Shown here: in pieces, positions 16,794 to 25,379 of the stretch
Position numbering within the stretch: position 1 is the first letter of the stretch
How the letters are laid out: each line of letters opens with the position of its first letter
Assembly (NCBI GenBank): GCA_026399375.1
Contig: JAPLRD010000014.1
Location: forward strand, 1-39,663
From: Pseudomonadota bacterium
GTDB taxonomy: Bacteria; Pseudomonadota; Gammaproteobacteria; Burkholderiales; SG8-39
DNA length: 39,663 nucleotides
Direction: 5' to 3'
Translations under genes and position numbers: made by a program
The notes under the pieces: generated by a model
Databases searched by the model: none
Told to the model about the DNA's origin: nothing
The model's input: the letters and a program-made list of their open reading frames with translations, nothing else

Positions 16794-16846
16794 AATATAC
16801 GTCCTCTCGTCGCCTGGATTTCGCGCCGTGTTCCGCTTGCGCGGGA

Positions 16847-18214
16847 TCATGCGTGCGGATCGACGTGATAAAGCGAAATCCAGGCGAATGCGAGCAGCAA
16901 CATGAAGGTCAGCGCGTTGGACGGAATCTGCAAATTGAAATCAGCGAAGCTGTGGATCATCAGCGCCAGGATGCCCATCATGGCGGCGAACGACAGACCG
17001 CGCATCAGCGGGTCGCGGCGCTGATGGTGGGCCCGCAGCGCCGTCGCAAACGACATCAGGACCATCAATCCGAGAAGCGACACGCCGACCGCACCGGCCT
17101 CGGCGGCAAATTCCAGATAGTCGTTGTGCGCATGCGTGTACGACACCTGCGTTCCTTCGCCGCTATAGCGCGGAAACACGGAATGGAACGATCCCAGGCC
17201 CGAGCCGAACACCGGATAGTCTTTCCACATCTGAGCGGCGTAGCCGGCGACCTCGTCCCGGTCTTCGGTTTCCGCGGTGGTCTGCGCGATGCGTTCGACC
17301 ACGCGCTGCGTGCCGAAATAGGTGCCGACGATGAAGGTGTCGATCGCGACCAGGCTGACGAGGAGGATGACCATTGATTTGGTCGCCCGCTTCGACAGCA
17401 ACAGGCCGATCGCGCCGGTAATCATCAGGCTGATGAAGAAGGAACTGTTTCCCATCCTCGAGCGCGTGAGCACCAGCGCGACCACCATGATTACCAGCCC
17501 GAGCCGCAACGCCATCTTCGGACTGATGATCCATTGGATCATGCCTTCGAAAAATCGCTTCCAGGACTGATGTTGGGCGCCGGACAGGTTCGCGATCAGC
17601 ACGCCTATGCCCACCGACAGGCACATTGCAAGGTAGCCGGCGAAATGATTGCGGTTGACGAAGGTGCCGGACGCGACCTGCCCTACGCTTTGCAGGCTGG
17701 TCAGGGCGCCGTACATCGCCTGGAATACTCCCGACGCAATTAACGCGTAGGCAGCAAAGCGAATCCGGTCGCGGCTGTTCAGCAGGATCAGGCTTAAGGC
17801 AAAGAACGCGATGTAAGCCGTGCTCTTGCATGCGGCTTCCAGCGTGGCATATCGGTCCAGCGTCAGCGGCACCGCACCCGGCGCATCGGGCGCGGCGGCC
17901 GCAAGGTACCAGCGTGCGGCATCGGGTGAAAGCAGTTTCAGCAGCCCGATGGGCAGCGGCAGCAATTGCAGCCAGACGTAGCAAAGCCACAGCGCGCCGC
18001 ACAAGAGCATGGGCCGCGCATCGCGCAGTATGGTGGGGAAGGCGAATTTGCCGCGGATGATGCCCGCCAGCCACCAGAGCGCAAGCGCCAGGACCCAGAG
18101 TGCGAGCACGGCCCAGGACCAGGGGCGGTTGCTGCCCAGGGGGATGGGCGCCCATAGCAGCAGGGCCAGATAAAGGATAAAAAACCAAATGCCGCTATCT
18201 AGTCTTCGGGACAT
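16847..18214 (-). CDS. O-antigen ligase/polymerase-like membrane protein
   Basis: A 455-residue integral membrane protein with about ten to twelve hydrophobic segments, of the Wzy/WaaL superfamily that polymerises or ligates polysaccharide chains at the periplasmic face. Family markers are SGTFVNRNHFAGYLAM and, in the long periplasmic loop, GSGLGSFHSVFPRY then THAHNDYLEFAAEAG. The start could be 18214 (MSRRLDSG) or the ATG at 18223 nine bases earlier; neither has a strong ribosome-binding site. The open frame upstream is a shadow of the FecR gene. It follows the FecR gene on the same strand with a hairpin between them. The FecR and one-helix genes suggest an exopolysaccharide operon. Confidence 0.88.
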   Translation of the reverse strand: MSRRLDSGIWFFILYLALLLWAPIPLGSNRPWSWAVLALWVLALALWWLAGIIRGKFAFPTILRDARPMLLCGALWLCYVWLQLLPLPIGLLKLLSPDAARWYLAAAAPDAPGAVPLTLDRYATLEAACKSTAYIAFFALSLILLNSRDRIRFAAYALIASGVFQAMYGALTSLQSVGQVASGTFVNRNHFAGYLAMCLSVGIGVLIANLSGAQHQSWKRFFEGMIQWIISPKMALRLGLVIMVVALVLTRSRMGNSSFFISLMITGAIGLLLSKRATKSMVILLVSLVAIDTFIVGTYFGTQRVVERIAQTTAETEDRDEVAGYAAQMWKDYPVFGSGLGSFHSVFPRYSGEGTQVSYTHAHNDYLEFAAEAGAVGVSLLGLMVLMSFATALRAHHQRRDPLMRGLSFAAMMGILALMIHSFADFNLQIPSNALTFMLLLAFAWISLYHVDPHA

Positions 18215-18232
18215 GGCTACCATACAAACGAA

Positions 18233-18262
18233 CAGGCCCGGAAGCTTGCACTGCCGGGCCTG
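18233..18262 (-). terminator. Hairpin after the FecR gene
   Basis: CAGGCCCGG (18233-18241) and CCGGGCCTG (18254-18262) form a perfect nine-base stem with a 12-base loop. On the minus strand it is followed by TTCGTTTGT, a weak T-rich tail. It sits between the FecR stop and the ligase start and so may terminate transcription partially. Confidence 0.55.
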
Positions 18263-18287
18263 CCCGAATCGAAACCGGATGCCTTCG

Positions 18288-20039
18288 TCAGCACGGGCTT
18301 CCTGTGCAGGTAGCTCTGACTCCGCCGCCAGGGGTGACCGTGGGCGAGATCGGCGCAACCGGCATCGCCAGCGGCGGTGCCAAGGCAACCAGGGTTTGCG
18401 CCGGTCCTGAGGCGGTCGCGGGCAAGGCTGTCAATGCGCTTGCGAAAATCGCCGCCGCCACGGCCTGAGAGGCCGCATTGGCGGTTTGGGTCGCCGTGCT
18501 CGCCGCCTCGGCGGCTGCCACTGCCGCAGCCTGCAAACGCGTGTTCGAGGGGTCCGCATTCGCGGCGGCCTGAGCGCGGTTTGCTTCGGCTACGGCGGCT
18601 GCTGCTCTTGCCGCGGCTGCTACCGCGACTGGCGCATCGTCTGGAAGCCCCGACAGCTGCAAGGCTGCCGTGGCTTGAACGAAGCCCAGCGATGTTCCCA
18701 CCGCCACCGGTTGGTCGGGCGTATTCTCCGGGCCCCATAGATTCGACTGCTCGACTCTGATCTTGTCGATCGGGCCGTACGGGGTGTGCACGGAAATCTC
18801 GCCGACGCTGACACGGGCAACCCCGGCCTCCTTGCCTTTGGTATCGACCGCAACGGTAAAATCGGCGGGTCCGGTGCTGAGTATGCTGATGATCGACGCG
18901 CCCGCGGCGATGCTGGTCGCGTCGCGGTTCTCGGCGTGAATGCTGCCGGTGACGACACGCATCACACCGATGTTCAGGTCCAGCGCCGCCCTGCCTGCCT
19001 TGACGTCGCGCGGATCGAACTGATACTGATCGATGGTGAAAATCGAATCCGGGCCCAGCACCACGATCTGGCCGTCCGCAAACTTGAGCACTGCGCGCCC
19101 TTCGGCGCCGGTCGTGAACGTCGTGCCCGCTTCGAAGGTGTTTCCGGCGCCCGCGTTCAACGCCTTTCCGGTCGCGGACCGTATCGAAACGTTGCTTGAG
19201 GCCGCATCCACATATCCGGCCAGCTTCTGCTCGTTGCTTGCCGCCTGCGCCAGGGTCGCGGCGGTCGCTATCACCGCCATGCGCGCTGCCGAGGCGACGA
19301 TCACCGGCGCGTTGGTCGGAACGACCAGCGACCACAGGCCTGCCACCGCGGCCTGAACGACCGCAGGCGCCGCGGTAATCGGCAGCGGGGGAGGAGGCGT
19401 GCGCCCCGACTGCCAGGGCGCATATTGTCCGGCGTCGATTTTGTAAATCGGACCGTAGGGTGTGCGCACCGAAATCTCGCCGCGTGCGACCACGGCCGCG
19501 CCGGTTTCTTCCGGTTCCGGAGTGACCAGCACGGTAAAGTCGGCGCCCCCGGCCTTGAGGATGCTGAGCGTCGAATCCCCGGCGCTGATGCGCATGCCTT
19601 CCCGGTTGGTCTCGCCGATGAGGCCCGTTACGACGCGCATCTCGCCCCGCAGCAAATCCAGGCTCGAAACGCTTTGTCTGAGATCGCCGGCGACGAAGCA
19701 ATAGCGGCCTATGTGCAGGGTAGAGTTCGGGCCCAGGGCCACGACCTGTCCGTCGGCGAACTTCAGGATGGTTTTCTCGTCCGGGCCGGTGCGGAATACC
19801 GTCTCGGATTCGAACTGATCCCCGACTTTGGTCGGCGCTTCCTTGGCGGATGTGCGCGCTATCGTGCCGGCGCCGGACATTTCGTGCACGTATCCGGCAG
19901 GGCCGCAGCCGGATCCCGCGCCGCCCCTGGACTGCGCGAAAGATACGGACGAAAAAACGGCGAGGGCGAGCAATACGCAACCGGAGCCGAATGCGCCAAA
20001 TAATTTGGTATTGCGGGGTTTAGTAAGACTGGTGCTCAT
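18288..20039 (-). CDS. Exported protein with two tandem FecR domains
   Basis: A 583-residue protein. The N-terminal hydrophobic segment (about 13-35, ending FAQS) is a signal peptide. Two FecR-type units follow at about 47-205 and 273-435. Matching positions are LKFADGQVVALGPNSTLHI (about 92-110) against LKFADGQIVVLGPDSIFTI (about 318-336), then MRVVTG in each and EISV.TPYGPI.KI in each. After each unit comes an Ala-rich stretch, so the duplication covers about 226 residues. There is no TonB-dependent receptor or ECF sigma factor nearby, so classical iron signalling is unlikely. Its place before an O-antigen ligase suggests a periplasmic structural or sensing role. Its ATG overlaps the preceding gene by ATGA. 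Confidence 0.85.
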   Translation of the reverse strand: MSTSLTKPRNTKLFGAFGSGCVLLALAVFSSVSFAQSRGGAGSGCGPAGYVHEMSGAGTIARTSAKEAPTKVGDQFESETVFRTGPDEKTILKFADGQVVALGPNSTLHIGRYCFVAGDLRQSVSSLDLLRGEMRVVTGLIGETNREGMRISAGDSTLSILKAGGADFTVLVTPEPEETGAAVVARGEISVRTPYGPIYKIDAGQYAPWQSGRTPPPPLPITAAPAVVQAAVAGLWSLVVPTNAPVIVASAARMAVIATAATLAQAASNEQKLAGYVDAASSNVSIRSATGKALNAGAGNTFEAGTTFTTGAEGRAVLKFADGQIVVLGPDSIFTIDQYQFDPRDVKAGRAALDLNIGVMRVVTGSIHAENRDATSIAAGASIISILSTGPADFTVAVDTKGKEAGVARVSVGEISVHTPYGPIDKIRVEQSNLWGPENTPDQPVAVGTSLGFVQATAALQLSGLPDDAPVAVAAAARAAAAVAEANRAQAAANADPSNTRLQAAAVAAAEAASTATQTANAASQAVAAAIFASALTALPATASGPAQTLVALAPPLAMPVAPISPTVTPGGGVRATCTGSPC

Positions 20040-20809
20040 GGACGCTGGCCCTGTTTCAATGCATTGCCGGAACTTGCCGCTGCGGCATTTTTGCAGTCGG
20101 AACCGGCAATTACCTCATACTTACGTATAGCACAAATGAGGTCGAAACGTCTGTGACTTTTTACCACTTCAAACATCTTCTGCGGGTTGCGCGACGCCCC
20201 GCGTTCGATGGTCCGGACCAGGGTATGGCGCAATTCCGGATCAAGATCCCGCCATACCGCTAGCCCCACAAATAAGACCGTCTGCTGGACCGTTGGTTCC
20301 CACGGGCCGAGTTCGTCCGCGTGGCGCAATGCCGCCCGCAATTCCCCATCGATTTCGTTCAGGTACAGCTTGGTCAATGCCAGGTTTGCCCACAGGAAAG
20401 GCGAGGTCGGGCGCTGAATCAGCGCCTGCCGAATCCGCGCGTAGGCGCTTTTCGTGGCGGCGAGTGCTTCGCGCGGAACTCGTGACCCGCGCATTTTCGC
20501 CAGATCCAATGCTCCGGCCGCTTCGAGCGCCCACGGATTGTCGGAAACGTAAGAAAGGCTGTCGGCGAAGAATTGTGCACTGCGTTTAAGCTCTTCTTTG
20601 TCCGGCGAGCGGGATTTCGCCTCCCAACGGTCGATTTCGAACTGGCCGAGTTGGACCAGCAGGCCCGAAGCGCCCAGTCTCGCGACCTGCGTTGCCACAA
20701 GGGCGAGAAAAACAAACAGTGCGATATAGGCTGCTTTGTCTCGTCCGCGTTCGTTCGTTCGATGAACAGCCCGGACCCGGCCGTCTCCGCCCTGATTGCG
20801 CGCGATCAT
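20036..20809 (-). CDS. One-helix membrane protein with TPR-like tail (VpsP-like)
   Basis: A 257-residue protein with a short basic N-terminus, one hydrophobic helix at about 27-48 (YIALFVFLALVATQVARLG) and a helical periplasmic part. Repeats such as PWALEAAGALDLAKM and PFLWANLALTKLYL resemble TPR helices. Proteins of this shape, including those annotated VpsP, accompany O-antigen ligases in polysaccharide operons; I make that assignment from shape and context. Its start overlaps the stop of the AllS-like regulator by ATGA, an unexpected coupling, and its stop overlaps the FecR start by ATGA. Confidence 0.65.
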   Translation of the reverse strand: MIARNQGGDGRVRAVHRTNERGRDKAAYIALFVFLALVATQVARLGASGLLVQLGQFEIDRWEAKSRSPDKEELKRSAQFFADSLSYVSDNPWALEAAGALDLAKMRGSRVPREALAATKSAYARIRQALIQRPTSPFLWANLALTKLYLNEIDGELRAALRHADELGPWEPTVQQTVLFVGLAVWRDLDPELRHTLVRTIERGASRNPQKMFEVVKSHRRFDLICAIRKYEVIAGSDCKNAAAASSGNALKQGQRP

Positions 20810-21753
20810 GTAATCGATTCCTCAATCGGTGCGAACAATGGTAGCACCAGCGCGTCGCGCTGCACGAACAGCTCCCGCAGGTGCAACACGATCTTGCCGG
20901 CACCCTGGCGCCGCCAGGCCAGTGCGAGCGGAGAGGGCGACCGTCCCGCCGCAACGGAGCGTTCCACCAGCTGCTGCAACTGCGTCAGCCCACGCGCCAT
21001 CGGGCGCGGCAAGAAGCCGATGGCCAGCCCCTGAGTGTGGCAGGCGATCTTCGCGTCAAGGTCGGGCACCAGGAACTCCTTCTGTCCGGATAGTCTCCAG
21101 GCCGTGCGTTTGCTGAGGCGATGCGATGTATCCTGGACGTTGACGGCCGGGTAGCGCCGCAGCATGTCGTTGCTCAAGGGTTCCGGTGCCGATGCAAGAG
21201 GATGGCCGGGCGCGACGACGAATACCCAGTTGACGACACCCAGCGGTTCGGTCGCAAAGTCATCGTTGATGGTATGAAAACCCGGTACGCCCAGCGCCAT
21301 CTGCCCGCCGTTGTTGATCATCTCGTCCCACACGCCCATGTACACCGCGCGGCGGACTTCGAATGCGGCATGGGGAAAGCGCTCGACCAGGTGCGCCAGG
21401 AGCGCGGTGATTGCGGCGGCATCGTAAAGCAGATTGTTGACCACCAGGGTGAAATGGGGCTCGATGCCGTCGCTCACCTGTTTCAGTTCCTCCGGAAGCA
21501 TCTGCAGCCATTCGAAGAACTGGCTCGCTTTTTCGAGCAGGACTTCCCCCGAGGGCGTCAGTGTGACCGAGCGGGTGGTGCGCAGGAACAGCGGCGTTCC
21601 CACGCTGTCCTCCAGCGCCTTGATGCGGTAGCTGATCGCCGAGGTGGTCTTGTGCAGGACTTCGGCCGCGGCCGAAAAGCTGCGCAGCTGCGCCACGGTA
21701 ACGAAGGTGTGCAGCGCCTCTGCGTCGAGCTTGGTATTTTGAAACTCAGGCAA
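20806..21753 (-). CDS. allS: LysR-family regulator, AllS-like
   Basis: A 315-residue LysR-type activator. The N-terminal helix-turn-helix (about 9-68) contains SFSAAAEVLHKTTSAISYRIKAL, and an effector-binding domain follows. From memory the protein closely resembles E. coli AllS, the activator of allantoin use: shared stretches include TTSAISYRIK, LFLRTTRSVTLT, VNNLLYDA, YMGVWDE and LPGQKEFLVPD (here LSGQKEFLVPD). It lies after the DUF2877 gene, 144 bases away on the same strand. It probably controls the carbamate kinase/FdrA operon and the divergent TRAP genes. The true effector may differ from that of AllS. Confidence 0.85.
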   Translation of the reverse strand: MPEFQNTKLDAEALHTFVTVAQLRSFSAAAEVLHKTTSAISYRIKALEDSVGTPLFLRTTRSVTLTPSGEVLLEKASQFFEWLQMLPEELKQVSDGIEPHFTLVVNNLLYDAAAITALLAHLVERFPHAAFEVRRAVYMGVWDEMINNGGQMALGVPGFHTINDDFATEPLGVVNWVFVVAPGHPLASAPEPLSNDMLRRYPAVNVQDTSHRLSKRTAWRLSGQKEFLVPDLDAKIACHTQGLAIGFLPRPMARGLTQLQQLVERSVAAGRSPSPLALAWRRQGAGKIVLHLRELFVQRDALVLPLFAPIEESIT

Positions 21754-21865
21754 GGTGAGGTCCCGGGGTCAATCCGCATCCGCCGGGCGCGCGAACCGGA
21801 CGCACTCCGATTCACTGCGTTACCCGCCAATGCCGAAAACCCCAAGTGTAGACCAGTGCACGCGT

Positions 21866-21887
21866 CGGCGAAACACGGTGCTCGCCG
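21866..21887 (-). terminator. Weak hairpin after the DUF2877 gene
   Basis: CGGCGA (21866-21871) pairs with TCGCCG (21882-21887) around a ten-base loop, just past the DUF2877 stop. There is no convincing T-run, so any termination would be weak. Confidence 0.3.
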
Positions 21888-21897
21888 AATGCCTGTT

Positions 21898-22836
21898 TCA
21901 GCGCCGGTCGGGTAGGGCCGTAGAGCGCGCTGCGCCTTGCGCTTCGGCAGCAGCGATAAAACCAACCAGCGTATCGCACCCCGAAGTCGCGCCGTGACCG
22001 GCGACGCGCAGCGCGAGCGTCAGCGCCCTGGACGCCGAAACGCGCGGCAAGGCGCGCACCCACTCGATGAGATGGCTGCCGAATTCGCCGCGGGCTGCCG
22101 CCCTGATATAAGTCGCTCCGGCGTCGGTCGTCAACCGGGGAAGTTCGGCTTCGAGCGATCGCATGGCCGCGATGACCGGCGCGTTCCAACCCTCGGTCGC
22201 CCAGGCATGGGCGATCACGCCGGTCGCGAAATCATCCCCCGCCGGCGTCGTCCCGGCGCCCAGGCCGACCAGCGCACGTAACGTTCTCGCCGCCGAGGCG
22301 CTGTCACAGTGGAGATCGACGAGAAGTTTTCGCCAGCGTCCGCGCGGCGCGAGCAATTCGGAGGCCGTCGCGCCCAGGCCGAGCGGCAGCGCGGATGCGC
22401 GCAGCCATCGCGCCACGGCGGCGATGTTGGCGCGGGCATGAGCGGATTCGATGGATTGCGGACGCGGCGTCAGCATTGGTCGAAATGTCCGCACGCCCTC
22501 GACATCGAGACGCAGCGTCAACGCATCGCCTGAATCGAAGGCTGAGGCATCGCTGTCATCGATCGCGTCCAGCACGCGCTCCAGGTCGCGCGCGCGTACG
22601 ACGATGTGCGCCGGCAGGAGTCCGATGCCGGGCGTGCTCATGAAGATCGCGTCCTCGGACCTGCGCATGCCCAGGCTGACACCGTGGCTATGTTCCGCCC
22701 TGACTATCGGGTCACCGAAGGCCAGCGCATCGCGTACGGCGGCGCTGATCGCCAGCGGCCGGATGGCGAGCGAACGCAGGGTGGGCTGCAGCGTTGCCGC
22801 AGCCGTGGTTCGCACAGCGGCGCCCGGCGCGAGCAC
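21898..22836 (-). CDS. allH: DUF2877 protein, AllH/YlbF-like oxamate carbamoyltransferase subunit
   Basis: A 312-residue protein of the DUF2877 family (E. coli YlbF/AllH). In E. coli it works with FdrA (AllF) and YlbE (AllG) as a carbamoyltransferase in anaerobic allantoin breakdown. The family-like core is LVGLGAGTTPAGDDFATGVIAH (about residues 202-223), a Gly-rich loop with paired Asp. The GTG start at 22836 shares one base with the amidohydrolase stop (TAGTG); the long open frame upstream is a shadow of that gene. It closes the operon. It is about 40 residues longer than I recall for the E. coli protein, mostly at the N-terminus. Confidence 0.82.
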   Translation of the reverse strand: MLAPGAAVRTTAAATLQPTLRSLAIRPLAISAAVRDALAFGDPIVRAEHSHGVSLGMRRSEDAIFMSTPGIGLLPAHIVVRARDLERVLDAIDDSDASAFDSGDALTLRLDVEGVRTFRPMLTPRPQSIESAHARANIAAVARWLRASALPLGLGATASELLAPRGRWRKLLVDLHCDSASAARTLRALVGLGAGTTPAGDDFATGVIAHAWATEGWNAPVIAAMRSLEAELPRLTTDAGATYIRAAARGEFGSHLIEWVRALPRVSASRALTLALRVAGHGATSGCDTLVGFIAAAEAQGAARSTALPDRR

Positions 22837-24098
22837 TAGAACGCGTATTCCACGCGGCGCTCCGTCCTGGCGACGATGCGGCCGCGCTTGACCACGACGT
22901 TCCGCGCGGGCAGGTCGATGATCGCGTCGGATACCTTTAGCGTATCGAGCAGCACCATGTCTGCGTCCCTTCCCACCGCCAGGCCGTAGTTGGGGAGCCG
23001 CAGCGCCCTCGCCGGATTGGTCGTCAGCATCGGCAGCACCGTCGCCTGGTCGTCGGCGCCGCCCAGATGGCAGGCGGGCAGCGCCAGCGCCGCGATCTGC
23101 AGCAGGTCGCCATTGCCGTAGGGCGTGAACGCATTGCAGATGTTGTTGGTGGCGAGGCAGACGTTCACGCCGCCGTCGCGCAATGCGCGCACCGGCGCCA
23201 GCGTGCGCCGCACATTGGTCTCGTCCTTGCGCCCGCCCAGATGCAGGTCGGTCGCCGGCAGGCACATCACCGAAATGCCGGCGTCGCGCAGGAGCGCGAT
23301 GATTTCGTTGCGGCGCTGCGGCGTCGCCGCGCCCAGGGCGGTGAGATGGCCGACGCTGACCCGGCCCTGATACTTGCTCTCGATGGTCTTGCGCGCGAGG
23401 TATTCGATCGACATCGCGTCCGCGTCGTCGCGGAAATCCTGGTGGAAATCGAGGTCCTTGTCGAAATCGCGCGCGAGTTTGAACACCCAGTCGATATGTT
23501 CGCGCGCGTCGGTATCGTTGTACGGGATGCCGCCGACGACGTCGGCGCCCTTTTTTATCGCCTCGACCATCATCGCATCGGTGCCCGGCGTCTTCAGGAT
23601 GCCTTCCTGCGGAAACGCGACCACCTGGATGTCGATCACACCGGCGAATTCCCGGCGCAGATCGAGCACGGTGTCGAAACCGGTGAAACCCTGCGCCGGA
23701 TCGAACTCGGCGTGCGCCCGGACGTGGGTGCTGCCGAAGCCGACCAATTGCCGCAGCACGCGGCGCGAGCGCGTCTCTATGTCCTCGCGCGTGAACGTCG
23801 GCTTGAGCGAGGCGGTGACCGCGATCGCCTCCATCAGCGTGCCCGAGCGGTTCGGCTTGCGGTCCATTACGAACGCTTTTTCCAGATGCAGATGGCTTTC
23901 AATCAAACCCGGAATCAGCACGCGTCCGGCTGCCTCGATCTCGGTCGTTCCACGGCATTCCAGTTTGGGTGCGACGTCCGCGATCCGTCCCTGCGCGATG
24001 GCCACGTCCATCAAGGGCGCCCCGTCGGCCAGGCGCGCCTGGCGAAATACCAGATCCGCCGCAGCCGGCGTTGCGGCATTGCTTGCCGTCGCGCTCAT
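22836..24098 (-). CDS. Cytosine deaminase-like amidohydrolase
   Basis: A 420-residue metal-dependent hydrolase of the amidohydrolase superfamily, close to the CodA/AtzC-type branch. The metal motif is ESHLHLEKAF, with the His-X-His pair; later markers are RAHAEFD, FHQDFRDD, VGHLTALG (metal His) and the active-site Asp region LATNNICNAF, where the usual Asp is replaced or shifted. It would cleave a C-N bond in a ring or deaminate a heterocycle. It sits between DUF1116 and DUF2877 genes, coupled by ATGA at its start and a one-base overlap at its end. I infer that it makes the carbamoyl-bearing substrate of FdrA. The exact substrate is unknown. Confidence 0.82.
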   Translation of the reverse strand: MSATASNAATPAAADLVFRQARLADGAPLMDVAIAQGRIADVAPKLECRGTTEIEAAGRVLIPGLIESHLHLEKAFVMDRKPNRSGTLMEAIAVTASLKPTFTREDIETRSRRVLRQLVGFGSTHVRAHAEFDPAQGFTGFDTVLDLRREFAGVIDIQVVAFPQEGILKTPGTDAMMVEAIKKGADVVGGIPYNDTDAREHIDWVFKLARDFDKDLDFHQDFRDDADAMSIEYLARKTIESKYQGRVSVGHLTALGAATPQRRNEIIALLRDAGISVMCLPATDLHLGGRKDETNVRRTLAPVRALRDGGVNVCLATNNICNAFTPYGNGDLLQIAALALPACHLGGADDQATVLPMLTTNPARALRLPNYGLAVGRDADMVLLDTLKVSDAIIDLPARNVVVKRGRIVARTERRVEYAF

Positions 24099-25357
24099 GC
24101 GTGAATCCCGTTTTCGATGGCCAGCGCTTCCAGCGCCTGCTCGAAGCAACTGATCGGCGGATGCACGGTTCCCGCGCCGACCTGTCCGATGCCGGCTTTG
24201 CGGTGGGCGATGCCGGTATTGATCACCGGCGTGATGCCGGTCTCGACCACGCGGCGCACGTCGAGTCCGAGGCACGCGCCCTGAAAGTCCCAGGTCGGAA
24301 TCTGGAACATGGGGTTGGTGTCGATGTAGATCTCGCGCATTTCCTCGCTGATTTCGAGCGCCTCGGCGAAACCGCCGGCGCCGACGAAGCGGGTCACGCC
24401 CGGTGCTGCGATCATCGCCGCGCCGCCGATGCCCAGGGTCTCCGTGATCGCGCTGTCGCCGATGTCCGGGCTGGCGTCTGCCTGCGTGTAGCCGGTGAAG
24501 AACAGGCCGGACGGCGTGTTGACCGGCGCGGTGAACCAGCGCGCGCCCAGGCCGCTCACGCGGATGCCGAAGTCGCGGCCGTTGCGCGTCATGGCGGTGA
24601 CGATGGAGCCCGCCTTTATCCTTGCGCCTGCGTCCATCACGCATTTGCCATAGGCCATGGCGACGTTGAGGAAGAACTGGTCGGTGCGTCCCAGAAAGCG
24701 CAGGCTTTCCTGCTGCGCAGCCGCACTCGACTTGCCGCCGGCGATCTCCGCGGCCAGCGCTTTCAGCAGCAGCGCGGAGGCGGCGATGTTGCGCTGGTGA
24801 AATTCATCCCCCATGGTGATCGCCTGCGCCATCAGCGCCGTGAGGTCGATGCCGTCGGGAATGCGCGCGAGCGCATCCGAGAGGGTCGGTCCCAGCACGT
24901 CGCGCATCCAGGCGTGCCGCGTCTGCACTTCGCCTTCGTAGGCGCCGAAGCGCATCACCTTGCCGATGCCTTCGTTGAGGTTGCAGTAGGCGAAGTTGCC
25001 CTGCTCGGCGTTGCGCACCACGAGCACCGGCATGTGGCGCGAGGTGATCCCGCCCATCGGGCCGACCGCGGAATTGTCGTGACAGGGCAGGAAGCGGATC
25101 TTGCCGGATGCGGCCAGTGCTTCGGCTTCGGCCGGGTTCGCGGCCCACTTTTCGAACATGCTGGCGCCGAGCACTGCGCCCTGCATCGGCCCGGTCATGT
25201 CCGGCCATGCGATCGGCGGGCCCGCGTGCAGCAGGGTCATGCCGTCGCTTAGCGCCGGGATGCAGGCCTCCGCCGGCTTGACGTCGACGAGACGCGGGCG
25301 TGCCTTCTTGATTTCCGCGATCACCGCGGCGTTGGCTTGATTCAGATTTTCGTACAT
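24095..25357 (-). CDS. allG: DUF1116 protein, AllG/YlbE-like oxamate carbamoyltransferase subunit
   Basis: A 420-residue protein of the DUF1116 family, about the same length as E. coli YlbE (AllG). Characteristic stretches are LHAGPPIAWPDMTGPMQGA, HDNSAVGPMGGITS, YCNLNEGIGKVMRFGAY and GLGARWFTAPVNTP. In E. coli it is one of three polypeptides required for oxamate carbamoyltransferase. The ATG at 25357 has GGAG about nine bases upstream; a GTG at 25372 is possible but poorer. It lies 22 bases after fdrA and overlaps the amidohydrolase start by ATGA, so the subunits are made together. Confidence 0.87.
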   Translation of the reverse strand: MYENLNQANAAVIAEIKKARPRLVDVKPAEACIPALSDGMTLLHAGPPIAWPDMTGPMQGAVLGASMFEKWAANPAEAEALAASGKIRFLPCHDNSAVGPMGGITSRHMPVLVVRNAEQGNFAYCNLNEGIGKVMRFGAYEGEVQTRHAWMRDVLGPTLSDALARIPDGIDLTALMAQAITMGDEFHQRNIAASALLLKALAAEIAGGKSSAAAQQESLRFLGRTDQFFLNVAMAYGKCVMDAGARIKAGSIVTAMTRNGRDFGIRVSGLGARWFTAPVNTPSGLFFTGYTQADASPDIGDSAITETLGIGGAAMIAAPGVTRFVGAGGFAEALEISEEMREIYIDTNPMFQIPTWDFQGACLGLDVRRVVETGITPVINTGIAHRKAGIGQVGAGTVHPPISCFEQALEALAIENGIHA

Positions 25358-25379
25358 TGCTTCTTGCTCCACGTCATTG

